A DNA stretch of 64,000 bases from a virus. Below the pieces are notes generated by a model. That model was not told the origin of the DNA, searched no databases, and saw only the letters and a program-made list of their open reading frames with translations. The stretch covers positions 124,001 through 188,000 of the IMG/VR virus record IMGVR_UViG_3300028384_001500; one strand, written 5' to 3'. Numbering within the stretch: position 1 is the stretch's first letter; the number at the start of each line of letters is the position of its first letter. The position numbers and the translations under genes are program-made. Shown in pieces: positions 1 through 9,631 of this stretch.

Positions 1-545
1 TCTTTAAATAGTTCTATTAGTGCATTTTTTCCTTTAAGAGCTCCTGATTCTATTTCTAAAGCTGAGTCTTTTCCATTAGCACTGACTAATCCTAAATGTT
101 GTGCCGCCTCTAATGCTTGGCCCGAAACCCCGCTTAAGGCTTCACCTGAAGCGTATGCAGCCTCTGTTATGCCGCCAAAAGTTTTTTGAACTTGTCGAAA
201 ATACAATACTTCGTCATCTAACTCTTTATTGTAGCTGCCTAATGCATTAAGGGCAATTTTTCCCATTTCCCCCACAGCTTTAAAAGATGCACCAAACACA
301 GCTGTCGCATTTGCCGATACTGACTTAATAAACTTTTTATTTTTTTCGCTTTCAGATTCTCTTTCATCGTCTCTTTCATCACTAGAACTAGAAAAATCAA
401 CGTCCGGAACGGTGTCATCACTACCTGAAGTAGATGTCGTGTCACCCGGTGAACTTGATCTTCTACCGGTGAACAGTCTTGAAACACTAGGGTCGGACAT
501 AGCTTCTATAAAAGCTTCTTTAATTTCGTCTTTTGTAATTGACAT
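1..545 (-). CDS. Partial virion/tail protein, N-terminal 181 residues
   Basis: The gene starts at an ATG read at 545-543 and stays open to the left edge, so only the N-terminus is seen. It begins MSITKDEIKEAFIEAM, then has a Ser/Asp/Glu-rich linker (roughly residues 29-62), then an Ala/Gly-rich helical stretch with alternating small residues. It lies directly downstream of the tail tube and two hub-type genes, where T4-like phages keep baseplate hub and tape-measure genes. The Ala/Gly-rich helical part would suit a tape-measure or hub protein, but no motif proves it. A short ORF at 239-487 in another frame is a shadow of this gene. The reading frame is certain; the function is open. Confidence 0.75.
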   Translation of the reverse strand, partial: MSITKDEIKEAFIEAMSDPSVSRLFTGRRSSSPGDTTSTSGSDDTVPDVDFSSSSDERDDERESESEKNKKFIKSVSANATAVFGASFKAVGEMGKIALNALGSYNKELDDEVLYFRQVQKTFGGITEAAYASGEALSGVSGQALEAAQHLGLVSANGKDSALEIESGALKGKNALIELFK

Positions 546-562
546 AAATATTCCTGTTTAGA

Positions 563-572
563 TATAAATATC
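563..572 (-). promoter_or_regulatory. Candidate late promoter, GATATTTATA
   Basis: The minus strand reads GATATTTATA 17 bases before the ATG at 545. It resembles the T4 late promoter box TATAAATA and the similar GATATATATA boxes at 2216-2225, 11829-11838 and 13897-13906. It abuts the TAG stop of the preceding gene. Assignment rests on position and repetition only. Confidence 0.4.
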
Positions 573-871
573 TATGTTCCTAACTTATTTTTAATACCAG
601 CTTCAAACTTATTTAGCATATCCATTTGGTTGTTACTATTACGATTTTTATTTCCACCGCTTCTAGCATCTTCAAATGCTTTGTTTTTATCGTCAAAATG
701 TTTAACAAGTCGGCGTAGAAACCAAGTACGATACCGTATTGGTAACTTATGCACCTCTGAATATGACATGTTAAGGTGAAGCTGGAGGGCGAAGAATTCT
801 TCTAGTATGTCTTCTCTCCAACTATGTACTGGGCCAAAAAAACTCCGAATTAATCGGAAGCCCCATGTCAT
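572..871 (-). CDS. Small baseplate-hub-assembly-like protein (gp51-type position)
   Basis: A protein of about 99 residues if translation starts at the ATG at 871. A longer reading with a hydrophobic N-terminus would overlap the upstream gene by 95 bases and is unlikely. Its core has the pattern EEFFxLQxHxxMSYxExxxLPIRYRxWFLRRLV, seen in small assembly-type proteins of T4-like phages that sit beside baseplate hub genes. The C-terminus is Asn-rich and polar. It lies between a gp26-like gene and a large tail gene, which supports a role in hub assembly rather than a main structural role. The exact start is uncertain because no clear Shine-Dalgarno precedes 871. Assignment to gp51 is by position and general pattern, not by a decisive motif. 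Confidence 0.6.
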   Translation of the reverse strand: MTWGFRLIRSFFGPVHSWREDILEEFFALQLHLNMSYSEVHKLPIRYRTWFLRRLVKHFDDKNKAFEDARSGGNKNRNSNNQMDMLNKFEAGIKNKLGT

Positions 872-1625
872 TATAATGATCGCAATTACTGCAATTATAC
901 TTCCAGCGCATATCAATGCCTGGTTCAGTATCTTTGATATGTTTTCTTAGTTTTCTACTATCCATTGCCGGCATATTTAAAACAAAATGCTTGATTTTAT
1001 TTTTATCTGTAATACCATCAATAGAAACAATTGTATTTTCTAAATAACTGGTAACAGAGTTATTATAAACTACACCCGCTGCTTTAAGTCTTTTTTCTGT
1101 AATTTCAATTTCTTTTTGATCATGCCCAGTTAAAAGTTTAAATTTTACTTCTTTTTTTGTAACAGGTAACACATAGGAAAATAAGTTTTTACCAGGCTCT
1201 ACTGGGTTTTCACTAAGGCGCCTAATAGATAACTGACTTAAGTCTACATCGACTTTGTTGTTTTTTCCGCACTTTTGACAATTGTGTTTTACTTTGTAGT
1301 CTGTACCATAACCTGTGATTCTAATAGAAACCATCAAAGAGTTTCTGTCGCCATCAATCATGTCGTTAACATTAATTGTTTTGTTAATCAAACAAGATTC
1401 AATAAGCTTTTCAATTACTGTACCATCTTTAATGTATGCCTGACTAGAAAGAATGTCTTCTTCACGCGCTGTCATTGCCTTTATTTGTAGGGTTTCTGTA
1501 TTATGTAAAATAGAGTCTGGGTGGTAAATTACTCCTTTTGACGGAAGAGGTACACTCTCAACTGGAACCTCCCATCCAAATTCGTCTTTTATAACGTTAC
1601 TACGTGGAATCATGTCATTGTTCAT
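822..1625 (-). CDS. Baseplate hub subunit-like protein (gp26-type) with zinc-ribbon Cys pairs
   Basis: A 267-residue protein beginning MNNDMIPRSNVIKDEFGWEVP. The segment around residues 20-60 (VPLPSKGVIYHPDS, then LQIKAMTAREEDIL) is the type of N-terminal signature seen in the T4 baseplate hub (gp26) family. Two Cys pairs, CQKC near residue 116 and CSNC near residue 245, could bind one zinc ion between them. It follows the tail tube gene, from which it is separated by a terminator at 1649-1675, and overlaps the start of the next small gene. The predicted place of action is the central baseplate hub during tail assembly. The family call is from memory of the pattern and gene order. Confidence 0.55.
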   Translation of the reverse strand: MNNDMIPRSNVIKDEFGWEVPVESVPLPSKGVIYHPDSILHNTETLQIKAMTAREEDILSSQAYIKDGTVIEKLIESCLINKTINVNDMIDGDRNSLMVSIRITGYGTDYKVKHNCQKCGKNNKVDVDLSQLSIRRLSENPVEPGKNLFSYVLPVTKKEVKFKLLTGHDQKEIEITEKRLKAAGVVYNNSVTSYLENTIVSIDGITDKNKIKHFVLNMPAMDSRKLRKHIKDTEPGIDMRWKYNCSNCDHYNDMGLPINSEFFWPST

Positions 1626-1648
1626 ATTTCTACTCCTAAATACAGAAA

Positions 1649-1675
1649 AAGCTTCTATAAATTATATAGAAGCTT
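1649..1675 (-). terminator. Rho-independent terminator after tail tube gene
   Basis: The minus strand reads AAGCTTCTATA, a five-base loop, then TATAGAAGCTT followed by TTTC. This is an 11-bp perfect stem with a T-tail. It lies between the tail tube stop (1705) and the next start (1625). Confidence 0.7.
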
Positions 1676-1704
1676 CTCTAAAAGTAAATAAAAATTAATT
1701 CTTC

Positions 1705-2196
1705 TTAGAACTGTAGTACACAATTGTCAACTTCTAGCGTTAAAGAAACTTTCATTAAGTCAGTTCCATCATAAGATAGACTTCCAAAGTTTGCTGATTG
1801 AATAATTGCACCTTTAATATCCCAAAGCTCAACAACTGTACCAATTGGATCTAACATTTTAAGTTGAAGATCACGCTTATAAAAATCAGCGTACCCTGCA
1901 CGACCTGAAACTGATTCGTAATGTGTTCTAACCCACTCCATAACTTGTTGCGCGCCTGATGGTGCAATTGGGTCATGAAGATCAACTGATATCGAGCCCC
2001 ACTTGATTTTACCGTCAGATATCATTCGATAACTATTAATAAACTTAATTTCTTGAGTTCCCATTGATACGTCTGGGCGTTTTGTTGACGTCACCAAAAA
2101 TGAATCAATACCTTCAATAGCTAGAACCCACCGGTAACCTCTTTTAGGTTCAAATTTATTTGGTAACATGTCTGTGACTGAAAGTGTTTCTGCCAT
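1705..2196 (-). CDS. 19: Tail tube protein (gp19-like)
   Basis: At 163 residues it has exactly the length of T4 gp19. The sequence starts MAETLSVTDMLPNKFEPKRGYRWVLAIEGI and includes the IKWGSISVDLHDPIAPSGAQQVMEWV segment typical of T4-like tail tube subunits, then a C-terminal beta-rich part ending LTLEVDNCVLQF. It would form the inner tube of the contractile tail, through which DNA passes. It directly follows two tail sheath genes, as gp19 follows gp18 in T4. An AAGGAG-type ribosome site precedes the ATG, and a candidate late promoter lies at 2208-2225. A hairpin terminator follows it, which would allow high-level independent expression. Confidence 0.9.
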   Translation of the reverse strand: MAETLSVTDMLPNKFEPKRGYRWVLAIEGIDSFLVTSTKRPDVSMGTQEIKFINSYRMISDGKIKWGSISVDLHDPIAPSGAQQVMEWVRTHYESVSGRAGYADFYKRDLQLKMLDPIGTVVELWDIKGAIIQSANFGSLSYDGTDLMKVSLTLEVDNCVLQF

Positions 2197-2207
2197 TTTT
2201 TTCTCCT

Positions 2208-2225
2208 TATTCCTTTATATATATC
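2208..2225 (-). promoter_or_regulatory. Candidate late promoter for tail tube gene
   Basis: The minus strand reads GATATATATAAAGGAATA. The identical 18-mer occurs at 13889-13906. The GATATATATA core lies 20 bases before the tail tube ATG and also resembles boxes at 11829-11838 and 563-572. Function is inferred from recurrence at gene starts. Confidence 0.45.
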
Positions 2226-2231
2226 TATTAA

Positions 2232-5198
2232 TTAAAGATTTGAACCTGCATTTGTAACAACAAAATCAAGTGCAACAAATTCTACAGATCTAGTTGGTTG
2301 AATATAAATTTTTCCACGAATTGTATTGTTTTCAACGTCTGCCTGAGTTGTTGTTGACGTATCGATAACTGCCTTGTATCTATCAACGCCACTTTGCTCT
2401 TGAACTTTTTGCAAAATAGGATTAACCAGTGAAGTAAACTTCTCTAAGGTTTCTTCCCTATTTGGCTCAAATAATAAAGTATTGGCAACGTTTCTAACTT
2501 TTCTTCTAATGTCAATTAGTAATCTTCTTACGTTAATTCTATCTAGTGCAGAGTTTGCAGCTTGTAGAGTTTTCTGGCCCCAAATAGTTACACCAGTCCC
2601 AGGAAAAGCCGTGATAGGATTAATATCAGCTTCATATAGGTCATCAAGGTTTGTTCTGTTAAGTCTAACAGAAGCCATTTCTACGCTGTTTAAAGCACCT
2701 CTCGCAAAACCTGCCGGAGCAAACCAAGGGTGAGCAACTCTATCGTTAAGAGAATAAGCACCAAGAACTGCGACTGATGGTGGAACCTGAACAAGTGTGC
2801 CTGTGTCAGGATCGTTAACGACAACATCAGGAAAATATGAAGCTGCAAAAGAAGTATCAAGCGCTCTATTTTTAAACGAAGAAACTGTATTAAGTACGTG
2901 TGGCTTTTGTACAGATGAAGTAATTACTGTATTTACTTGATCTCGCTCCTCAATATCCATGACATAGAGAGCATCAAATCTTTCTTCAATTTTTTGAACA
3001 GCAAAGTCTGTTACAGATGCGTGTCTAAGGCCAGGTATCGCAAGAACTTGAATATCAACGTCAGTTTTTGAACTCATAATTTCTGTTGCTTTTCTATAAG
3101 CCGCTACCGTATTATCATTAACACCGTTGTCACCATCCATTTCTCTTTTAACTGCGTTGTTTGTTAATTTGTATCTGTCTGTATTAAATATATTTGTTCC
3201 GTTAAATCCGCCTTGTGCCATAAATGTAAATTTTGCAAACTTAACATTGCTTACTTTTCCTAAATCGTCAACAGTAAAGCCTCTTGTCTTGTTTGACTCG
3301 TTGGCTGCGATAACACCATTTCTAATATAGGAAGCGCTTAACCAATATTCTGGATCAGCAAGTGTATCTGATCCTGTTCTTACTTGAATATTTTCTAAAG
3401 AAAACTTATTATTATTAAAAGTGTCACTATCGATCACACTTCCATTTACGTCAGCAGCTCCTGCATTATCACCAACGGAGAAATTAAGTATATTTGTTCT
3501 ATGGCCAGGAAAATGTTTAACAAAAGACTGAAATGACTGATCTGGTAAGCCAATTAAATTAGGCTCGTTTGCGTCTGTCTTTCTAGTGGTTTGAACTCCC
3601 CAGAAAAGCCTAGAATCTGACTTCTTTTTAATACCTGTTCCTTGAGATACAGATTCTCTATACGGAATAGGAGGCTCAATCATGCCTCTAATTGAGTCTG
3701 CTGTCGTATAAATTCCACCGTTAATTCCGCCTAGTGATAATAAAGATCCGCTTGTTACTAAGTGATTAGGTCCTCTGAATCCCATAGGAAGTGCTGTCGC
3801 GTCAACATTTCCATTTTCAACATCATCAGACATTTCAACTCTGATATATCTAGATCTAACTGGGTGGTTTCCTTCAACAATTATCTTTTGACTATTTTTT
3901 GCAACATCAAAATTAAAGAAAATGTGTTGATCCCCAACAACACGCCCAACATACCTATCTGAACCTGGGTTTAATGACAGTCCTCTAAAAGATTCCAATA
4001 CAACCGGTTCTTCATCAGTATCGTTAAAGTCTCTAACAACTAAGTCAAAAGTACCGTATTGATCAATAGTTGACGATGATTTTCTAATATTTTCAATTGA
4101 AAATTTAAATCTATTAGATACATTTTCGCCTGATGACAACAAATGAATTTTAAATAAGTTTTTAGGATTTGCACCGTATGCTTGTGATATCACAAACGGT
4201 GTTTTCGCATTTGTAAATCTATCCTCGAAATCTTCAAAATTAGGTACTGTGCTAGAGCCTACGTTCCTGTCTAAAGATGAAGTCATTAACAAAACAATGT
4301 CTTCTTTTTCATCATTAGAACCGGGAGAATATTCACCTGCTGTAATAGCATTGCTACCTGTAACTACAGCAATATCTGGGTATATATCATAATGTGAATA
4401 AAGTAAATGCCCTTCTTCTTCAATTTTAAGAGGGTCTCTATTAAATACATTTGCAAAATAGTTTGGCGCCGTCATATCAAAAGAAGCAGTAACAACTGTT
4501 TTCTTTGCGCTGTCTGTGTTATTGTATCCATTCATTAACATTACAAATTCTTGCGTTGCTAAGTCAACTGACCCGGTAATATGACCTTGCTTGGAAGTTG
4601 TGGCAGTATTTCCTTTTGTTGGGGCATCAGTATACTGTGAAGCATTTCCGCTTAAGTGCAGAATTACACCACTTGGTGCCAACAAAACGCCTCTTAGAAT
4701 TGGTTTAGCTGCAGCTGAAGTTTGGATTCCAGCATCACTAAATATTGTAGATCCGTTTGACTCTGACATAAAACAGCCTAAAAAGTATGTTCTTCCTTTT
4801 ACATCACCATTTCCATTAGCTGCATATGGGTTGTTACCTAAGTTACCGTTGCTTTGGTAATTTTGATCACCTACCAAATAGCCTGCATTTGTAACTTTAC
4901 CTGTTGACGTGTTTCTTTGCAAACCATTACCTGCTCCAAGTACCCTCATGTAAGTAACAGCCTGAGCATTTGTTAACCACTGGTGAACAGCTATAGGCCC
5001 AAATTTTTCACCATCTGACTTTCCAAATGTAGTTGCAAAGTCCTTATAGTTTGCAAATGTCAAAGGAACAAACGCAGGTCCTTCATTAGCAGTCCCAATA
5101 ATTCCTGCAGGTACACCAACCGGTCCAGTTCGAGAAGGCTGACTTAAGTCAATTTCTCTAGTTTTAACTCCTGCTGATTTAAACGTTATTTCTGCCAT
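2232..5198 (-). CDS. 18: Tail sheath protein, second copy (gp18-like)
   Basis: A 988-residue contractile sheath subunit. The N-terminus MAEITFKSAGVKTREIDLSQ followed by GVPAGIIGTANEGPAFVP is the classic gp18 start. The C-terminus keeps the conserved PWFAPAGFARGAL, INPITAFPGTGVTIWGQKTL and LDRINVRRLLIDIRRKV elements that form the tube-contacting core. T4 gp18 is about 659 residues, so extra insertions in the middle probably form outer protrusion domains. It lies just downstream of a 1048-residue paralogue with only a ribosome site between them (GGAG before ATG), and just upstream of the tail tube gene. Both copies keep the core motifs, so neither looks broken. Whether both are in one sheath or are used in different proportions is unknown. 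Confidence 0.92.
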   Translation of the reverse strand: MAEITFKSAGVKTREIDLSQPSRTGPVGVPAGIIGTANEGPAFVPLTFANYKDFATTFGKSDGEKFGPIAVHQWLTNAQAVTYMRVLGAGNGLQRNTSTGKVTNAGYLVGDQNYQSNGNLGNNPYAANGNGDVKGRTYFLGCFMSESNGSTIFSDAGIQTSAAAKPILRGVLLAPSGVILHLSGNASQYTDAPTKGNTATTSKQGHITGSVDLATQEFVMLMNGYNNTDSAKKTVVTASFDMTAPNYFANVFNRDPLKIEEEGHLLYSHYDIYPDIAVVTGSNAITAGEYSPGSNDEKEDIVLLMTSSLDRNVGSSTVPNFEDFEDRFTNAKTPFVISQAYGANPKNLFKIHLLSSGENVSNRFKFSIENIRKSSSTIDQYGTFDLVVRDFNDTDEEPVVLESFRGLSLNPGSDRYVGRVVGDQHIFFNFDVAKNSQKIIVEGNHPVRSRYIRVEMSDDVENGNVDATALPMGFRGPNHLVTSGSLLSLGGINGGIYTTADSIRGMIEPPIPYRESVSQGTGIKKKSDSRLFWGVQTTRKTDANEPNLIGLPDQSFQSFVKHFPGHRTNILNFSVGDNAGAADVNGSVIDSDTFNNNKFSLENIQVRTGSDTLADPEYWLSASYIRNGVIAANESNKTRGFTVDDLGKVSNVKFAKFTFMAQGGFNGTNIFNTDRYKLTNNAVKREMDGDNGVNDNTVAAYRKATEIMSSKTDVDIQVLAIPGLRHASVTDFAVQKIEERFDALYVMDIEERDQVNTVITSSVQKPHVLNTVSSFKNRALDTSFAASYFPDVVVNDPDTGTLVQVPPSVAVLGAYSLNDRVAHPWFAPAGFARGALNSVEMASVRLNRTNLDDLYEADINPITAFPGTGVTIWGQKTLQAANSALDRINVRRLLIDIRRKVRNVANTLLFEPNREETLEKFTSLVNPILQKVQEQSGVDRYKAVIDTSTTTQADVENNTIRGKIYIQPTRSVEFVALDFVVTNAGSNL

Positions 5199-5220
5199 AA
5201 AAATTCTCCATTTATTTTAA

Positions 5221-8200
5221 TTATTCGAAACTTACACCTGAATTTGTAATAATAAAGTCAACTGCAATAAATTCAATTGCTCTAGTAGGAACTAAAACAA
5301 TTCTTCCGTTAAGTCTATTTTGTTCAATATCTTCAGCTGAATTATTTGATGCATCCATAACAACTTCAAATCTATCAACGCCTTGATTTAATTGAATTGA
5401 AGCCAACTGTGGTGTAACTTGTGCTACAAATCTAGATCTAGTTTGTGGTGTATTTTGCTCAAATATTAATTGATTTGCAATGTCTGACACAATTCTTTTT
5501 ACTTCTAAAAGCATTCTTCTTACGTTAACTCTATCTAAGGCAGATCTATTCTGTTGCAATGTTTTTTGACCAAAAATAACGAATCCACCATTAGGGAAAT
5601 TAGCAATAGGATTGATTCTAGCTTCGTATAAAATGTTCCTATCCTCTGCGTTGAGTCTTACTTCAGAATTAACAACGTTTAATAAAGCGCCTCTATTAAA
5701 ACCAGCAGGGGCAAACCATGGATAAGCAACTGAGTCATTATATCCCAAAGCTTTAATTGCTGCAATAGAAGCAGGTAAAGAGACATTTGTATTGTTAACA
5801 TCGTCTGCAAATATCATGTCTGGAAAATATGTTGCTGCATAACTATTATCAAAAGCACGTGCCTCAAATGCGTCAATCGTTTCTTGGACGCTTGGTCTTG
5901 TAGTAGCATCAAAAAGTCTGTTTCCGTTATCATCATAAGAAGGAATATCCATAATGTATATTGCCTTGCTATAATCACGAGTTAAGTCAGAAACAAAGTC
6001 TGTTACAAAAGAGTCTCTAATCCCTGGAATACCTACAACGTTAACACGTGTTGATAATGGGTCAGTCATGATCTTGGCTGCTTCCCTATAAGAGTTGATA
6101 ATATTGTTTTGTTTTCCTGAACCTGGCGATGAGTCAGCATGTAAGTTTTGATGTGTGTAAGTCCCTAATGCTTTGTTTCCTTTTCCACCCGCGTCCAAAG
6201 AAGATGCTTTATCATTCATTAGACGATTATCTTTATCGAGAATATTTAAACCATCAAAACCACCGTACATAATGTTAGTAAACTTTGCATAGTCTGTAAA
6301 TCTATTAAAGTATTTTGCACTTCTTGCAGCAGCTAATGTTGCAAATGTAATACGCTGTCTAGATCCAACATCATCGAGAATTGTGTAGTTTTTGGTTTCA
6401 AGGACACCATTTCTTAAGTAAGCAGCATCTTTAATATGCTCGTTAGCTGAACCTGTTACTTCGCTGGCAATAGAATCTTCAATTGTCGACGTGGTTGCAA
6501 TTTGATTAAATAGGGCAACATTTGCCAATGTAAACTTATTATTGTTAAATACATCTGCCCCAGAACCGGTAACTAAAGTATCTAATTTTTGAATTCCTAA
6601 GAGTTTACTATAGCTCTCAACTAACGGGTTTTTCTTTGAAGAAGCATTAGGTTGAAGTATTGCATTACCTATAGTACCTGTCAAAGGTAAAGTTTCTAGT
6701 TTAATACCCCAGAAAAATCTACTATCAGCCAACTCTAATGAACCAGCTTGACCGGTAAATCCAGCACTACTTGCAGCTGCACCTCTTGTTGACTTAAATC
6801 TAAAAGGAACGGGAGGCAAAATAGACCCCGTGAGGTGTTCTCCCGCAACCGCTGAAGATCCTAAAACTGCTCCTAGTCTTGATCTTAAAGATCCGCCTGA
6901 CAATGATGTGTCATCGTCAGTAAGATTATCTGTAGTTTTAAGTAACGGAAGTCCTCTAAACCCAAACGGCAATGTCTCCTTAGGGATTAAGTTATCTTCT
7001 ACGTTACTATTCATAACAATTCTAACAAATTGTGACTTATTAGGTCGCTTACCTTCAACATTAATTCTTCTTTCAGACTCTGACTCAGCATTAAAATTAT
7101 AATATGCTTTCATATCACCAATTTTATTAGCAACATAATTTTCGTCTTTAGGGTCAAGCGTACATTGTGAGTATTGCTCTAAGACTTTTAAGTCTGTGTC
7201 TGTATCATTATAGTCTCTTACTAATACAGTAAAAGTTCCGTAAGGATTCTTTTTGTTAGTTGATCGTCTTAAATTAGATATTGAAACTTTTACTCTTTTA
7301 TTTCCAATTTCACCGTCGTCTAACGCCTCAAAATGGAAAAGATCATATTCTTTAGTTCCAAATGGTTGCGAGATAAACGACGTCGTTTTTGCTGTTGTAT
7401 ATCTTGTATCGAATCTACCAAAAGCATCTCTAAATGATTGCCCGGTGTCTCCACTACTATTACTTGTTCCAGCTGAACCGGATACAATACCAACTGTACC
7501 TTTATTTGCTGTTCTTGTCACTCTAGCTATTTCATCTTCGACTGCAAAATCAGCATAAAAAAGATGCTGTTCTTCTTGGAATCTGTCTGGGTTTTTGTTT
7601 AAAAACTTACCAACATAATGTTTGCTTGACGGATTCAAAGAAGCAGTATAAATTTTAATTCCTACGTTTCCTTCGTCATTTCCAAAATCAGATCCAATAG
7701 CACTAGATAAAACTAGTTTAAACGTTCCTTGCGTTTCACTTCCATCATATGCACTAATTTCTGCTAAATCATCCGCAACGTTAGAAGTACTATATGCATT
7801 ATCATAATCAAGCAATTGAATTCTTGATCCTGTTGCTGTTAAAATCATACCCCTTACTAGGCGTATTGATGTAGATGTGTCAAACGAATCACTATCTGTA
7901 AATAGTGGATATCCTGCACTTTCATTTGCATTTACATCATGCGATGCAACAAGAAATTGCACAGAACCAGCATGTCTATTTTCACCTGTAACTGGGCTTG
8001 GAGTTTGTGCTGCTGCTGTCGTTCCTTTAATTCTAAATCCTGCACTTTTAACAGTACCTTGTGTTAACGTTGTCTGTATGTCACCAGTGGTATTTGCAGC
8101 TCCGGCACCAAGTACCCTTATATAAGTAACAGCTGTTCTATTTGAAAGCCACTCTTTAACTGCATAAGGCCCATATTGTTCCCTGTTAAGAGTACCAAAT

Positions 8201-8367
8201 TTTCTCTCAAAGTCTACAAATGAACCTAAAGTGACAGGAACAAATGCCGGTCCTTGGGTTGCTGTCCCAATGATCCCTGCAGGTACACCTTCGATTTCTA
8301 CTGTTCTCTGAGTTAAATCAATTTCTCTCTCGAAAAAACCCGGAGATCTAAATGTTTGTTCTGCCAT
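5221..8367 (-). CDS. 18: Tail sheath protein, first copy (gp18-like)
   Basis: A 1048-residue sheath paralogue. I chose the ATG at 8367 because GGAGAAG lies just before it; an in-frame TTG one codon earlier is less likely. The N-terminus (AEQTFRSPGFFEREIDLTQ, then GVPAGIIGTATQGPAFVPV) and the C-terminus (PWFAPAGFNRGALLNVV, INPIANFPNGGFVIFGQKTL, LDRVNVRRMLLEVKRIV) match the neighbouring copy closely, while the middle third is more divergent and rich in Ser, Thr and Asn. That is the pattern expected of variable surface domains on a conserved sheath core. It is first of the tandem pair and lies after the gp15-like terminator gene, in T4 order. Confidence 0.92.
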   Translation of the reverse strand: MAEQTFRSPGFFEREIDLTQRTVEIEGVPAGIIGTATQGPAFVPVTLGSFVDFERKFGTLNREQYGPYAVKEWLSNRTAVTYIRVLGAGAANTTGDIQTTLTQGTVKSAGFRIKGTTAAAQTPSPVTGENRHAGSVQFLVASHDVNANESAGYPLFTDSDSFDTSTSIRLVRGMILTATGSRIQLLDYDNAYSTSNVADDLAEISAYDGSETQGTFKLVLSSAIGSDFGNDEGNVGIKIYTASLNPSSKHYVGKFLNKNPDRFQEEQHLFYADFAVEDEIARVTRTANKGTVGIVSGSAGTSNSSGDTGQSFRDAFGRFDTRYTTAKTTSFISQPFGTKEYDLFHFEALDDGEIGNKRVKVSISNLRRSTNKKNPYGTFTVLVRDYNDTDTDLKVLEQYSQCTLDPKDENYVANKIGDMKAYYNFNAESESERRINVEGKRPNKSQFVRIVMNSNVEDNLIPKETLPFGFRGLPLLKTTDNLTDDDTSLSGGSLRSRLGAVLGSSAVAGEHLTGSILPPVPFRFKSTRGAAASSAGFTGQAGSLELADSRFFWGIKLETLPLTGTIGNAILQPNASSKKNPLVESYSKLLGIQKLDTLVTGSGADVFNNNKFTLANVALFNQIATTSTIEDSIASEVTGSANEHIKDAAYLRNGVLETKNYTILDDVGSRQRITFATLAAARSAKYFNRFTDYAKFTNIMYGGFDGLNILDKDNRLMNDKASSLDAGGKGNKALGTYTHQNLHADSSPGSGKQNNIINSYREAAKIMTDPLSTRVNVVGIPGIRDSFVTDFVSDLTRDYSKAIYIMDIPSYDDNGNRLFDATTRPSVQETIDAFEARAFDNSYAATYFPDMIFADDVNNTNVSLPASIAAIKALGYNDSVAYPWFAPAGFNRGALLNVVNSEVRLNAEDRNILYEARINPIANFPNGGFVIFGQKTLQQNRSALDRVNVRRMLLEVKRIVSDIANQLIFEQNTPQTRSRFVAQVTPQLASIQLNQGVDRFEVVMDASNNSAEDIEQNRLNGRIVLVPTRAIEFIAVDFIITNSGVSFE

Positions 8368-8425
8368 CAACTTCTCCTAAACTAACAAATATAAGTATTC
8401 ATTTTTTTGTGTAATATCTTTTTAA

Positions 8426-9628
8426 TTATTCATATTGTCTGTCAATATCTTTTACAATTCTAGATGACACAACAGACTCTCCTGTTCTAGAGTTAACATT
8501 TTTTACTTTTAAAAACTCTGTTGACCCTTCTGTTGAAAAAGGATTCTCCACAAACCTTTCAATTGACTCATTAGACTCTCCTCTTTGAATCTTTAAACTT
8601 TCTTGATTTGTAATTTCAGAAAGAACATGTCGCTCAAATCCTTCTTTTTTTGTTTCAGGTTGATAGTCTAATTTAACTGGCGATCCCGTATCTGAATATG
8701 TAAAATCAATTACTGGAGCTGACAAGTAACTTCTCATTTGCAAAGGGTTCCCAGGAACTTTTGTATTTAAAATATAGCCAGGAACAGTCAAATCAAAGCT
8801 ATACTTAATTATTCTCTCATCATCTGTCATACTGTCAAAATTATTTTCAAAATTAATATTGTCCCCAATAAATGCAACTAATTCATATCCTTCTTTTGTT
8901 TGCATTGCAAACTCACCACCAGGAACGTCAATTTTATTTAAAAAGTATTCAATCATTTGATTTCCTTGCTGCATATACTGACACCAAAATGTAATATTGT
9001 ACGTCATAGCAATAAAATAAGGATAAGGCACCTGAATAATTTCAAAAATATTAGTGTTGACGTCTGAGTTTAAGTTAACATAAGAAGATCTAGAAAACTG
9101 AAGATTGCTTTTCTCTCTTCTCGATGAAGATCTTCCTTCTTTCGCAGTTAAAGAATTGGCCGAATCTATAAAGTTACCACTTGAAGAAACATTGTCTTGA
9201 TTTCTTATACCTTGTTTATTTAAGATGTTTTGAAAATCTCTATCTTTCTCTGACAATCTTTTTTTAACAGAATAATTTGGTTGTGCCCTAAGTGATATTG
9301 GTGTTCCTTTACCACCTTGGCTGGACCCGATATCTATGTTTTGTCGTGTTATTGATATTAAAGGTAGAATATTTGTATTGTTTCTATCTCTTATTGGATT
9401 TTTTCTTCGTGTTAATGCAAATCTTTCACCAGTTGCAAAAATCACAGGCACGTTTTTTGTAACACCTTTTGATGTGACTTGAAAGTTTAATTTGCTGTCA
9501 AATAAATCAAACACTGTCCTGTCTATGTTTTCAATTCCAATAGAAGGAAAGTCAAAATTTTCTGGTACGTTATTTCCATCAAAATCTTTAATAATGACTT
9601 GCTTTGGTGGGATTCTTACTTTAGACAT
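8426..9628 (-). CDS. 15: Tail sheath stabiliser / tail terminator-like protein (gp15-like)
   Basis: A 400-residue protein. After an N-terminal extension it shows KNVPVIFATGERFAL, ILPLISITRQNIDIG, then YPYFIAMTYNITFWCQYMQQGNQMIEYFL and KYSFDLTVPGYIL. This order and spacing match the gp15 fold of T4 (a VPITYA-type segment, a LPRI-type segment, a helix with pairs of aromatic residues, then a beta segment ending in a hydrophobic motif). It probably caps the tail tube and sheath and binds the neck. Position between the gp14-like and sheath genes is as in T4. The family length is about 270 residues, so the long Ser/Arg-rich insertion near residues 105-185 is an addition. Confidence 0.65.
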   Translation of the reverse strand: MSKVRIPPKQVIIKDFDGNNVPENFDFPSIGIENIDRTVFDLFDSKLNFQVTSKGVTKNVPVIFATGERFALTRRKNPIRDRNNTNILPLISITRQNIDIGSSQGGKGTPISLRAQPNYSVKKRLSEKDRDFQNILNKQGIRNQDNVSSSGNFIDSANSLTAKEGRSSSRREKSNLQFSRSSYVNLNSDVNTNIFEIIQVPYPYFIAMTYNITFWCQYMQQGNQMIEYFLNKIDVPGGEFAMQTKEGYELVAFIGDNINFENNFDSMTDDERIIKYSFDLTVPGYILNTKVPGNPLQMRSYLSAPVIDFTYSDTGSPVKLDYQPETKKEGFERHVLSEITNQESLKIQRGESNESIERFVENPFSTEGSTEFLKVKNVNSRTGESVVSSRIVKDIDRQYE

Positions 9629-9631
9629 ATA

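Noticed and set aside
239-487. 82-residue frame on the minus strand
   Set aside because: It overlaps the long partial gene (1-545) that has a good start and continues to the window edge; the composition is not protein-like.
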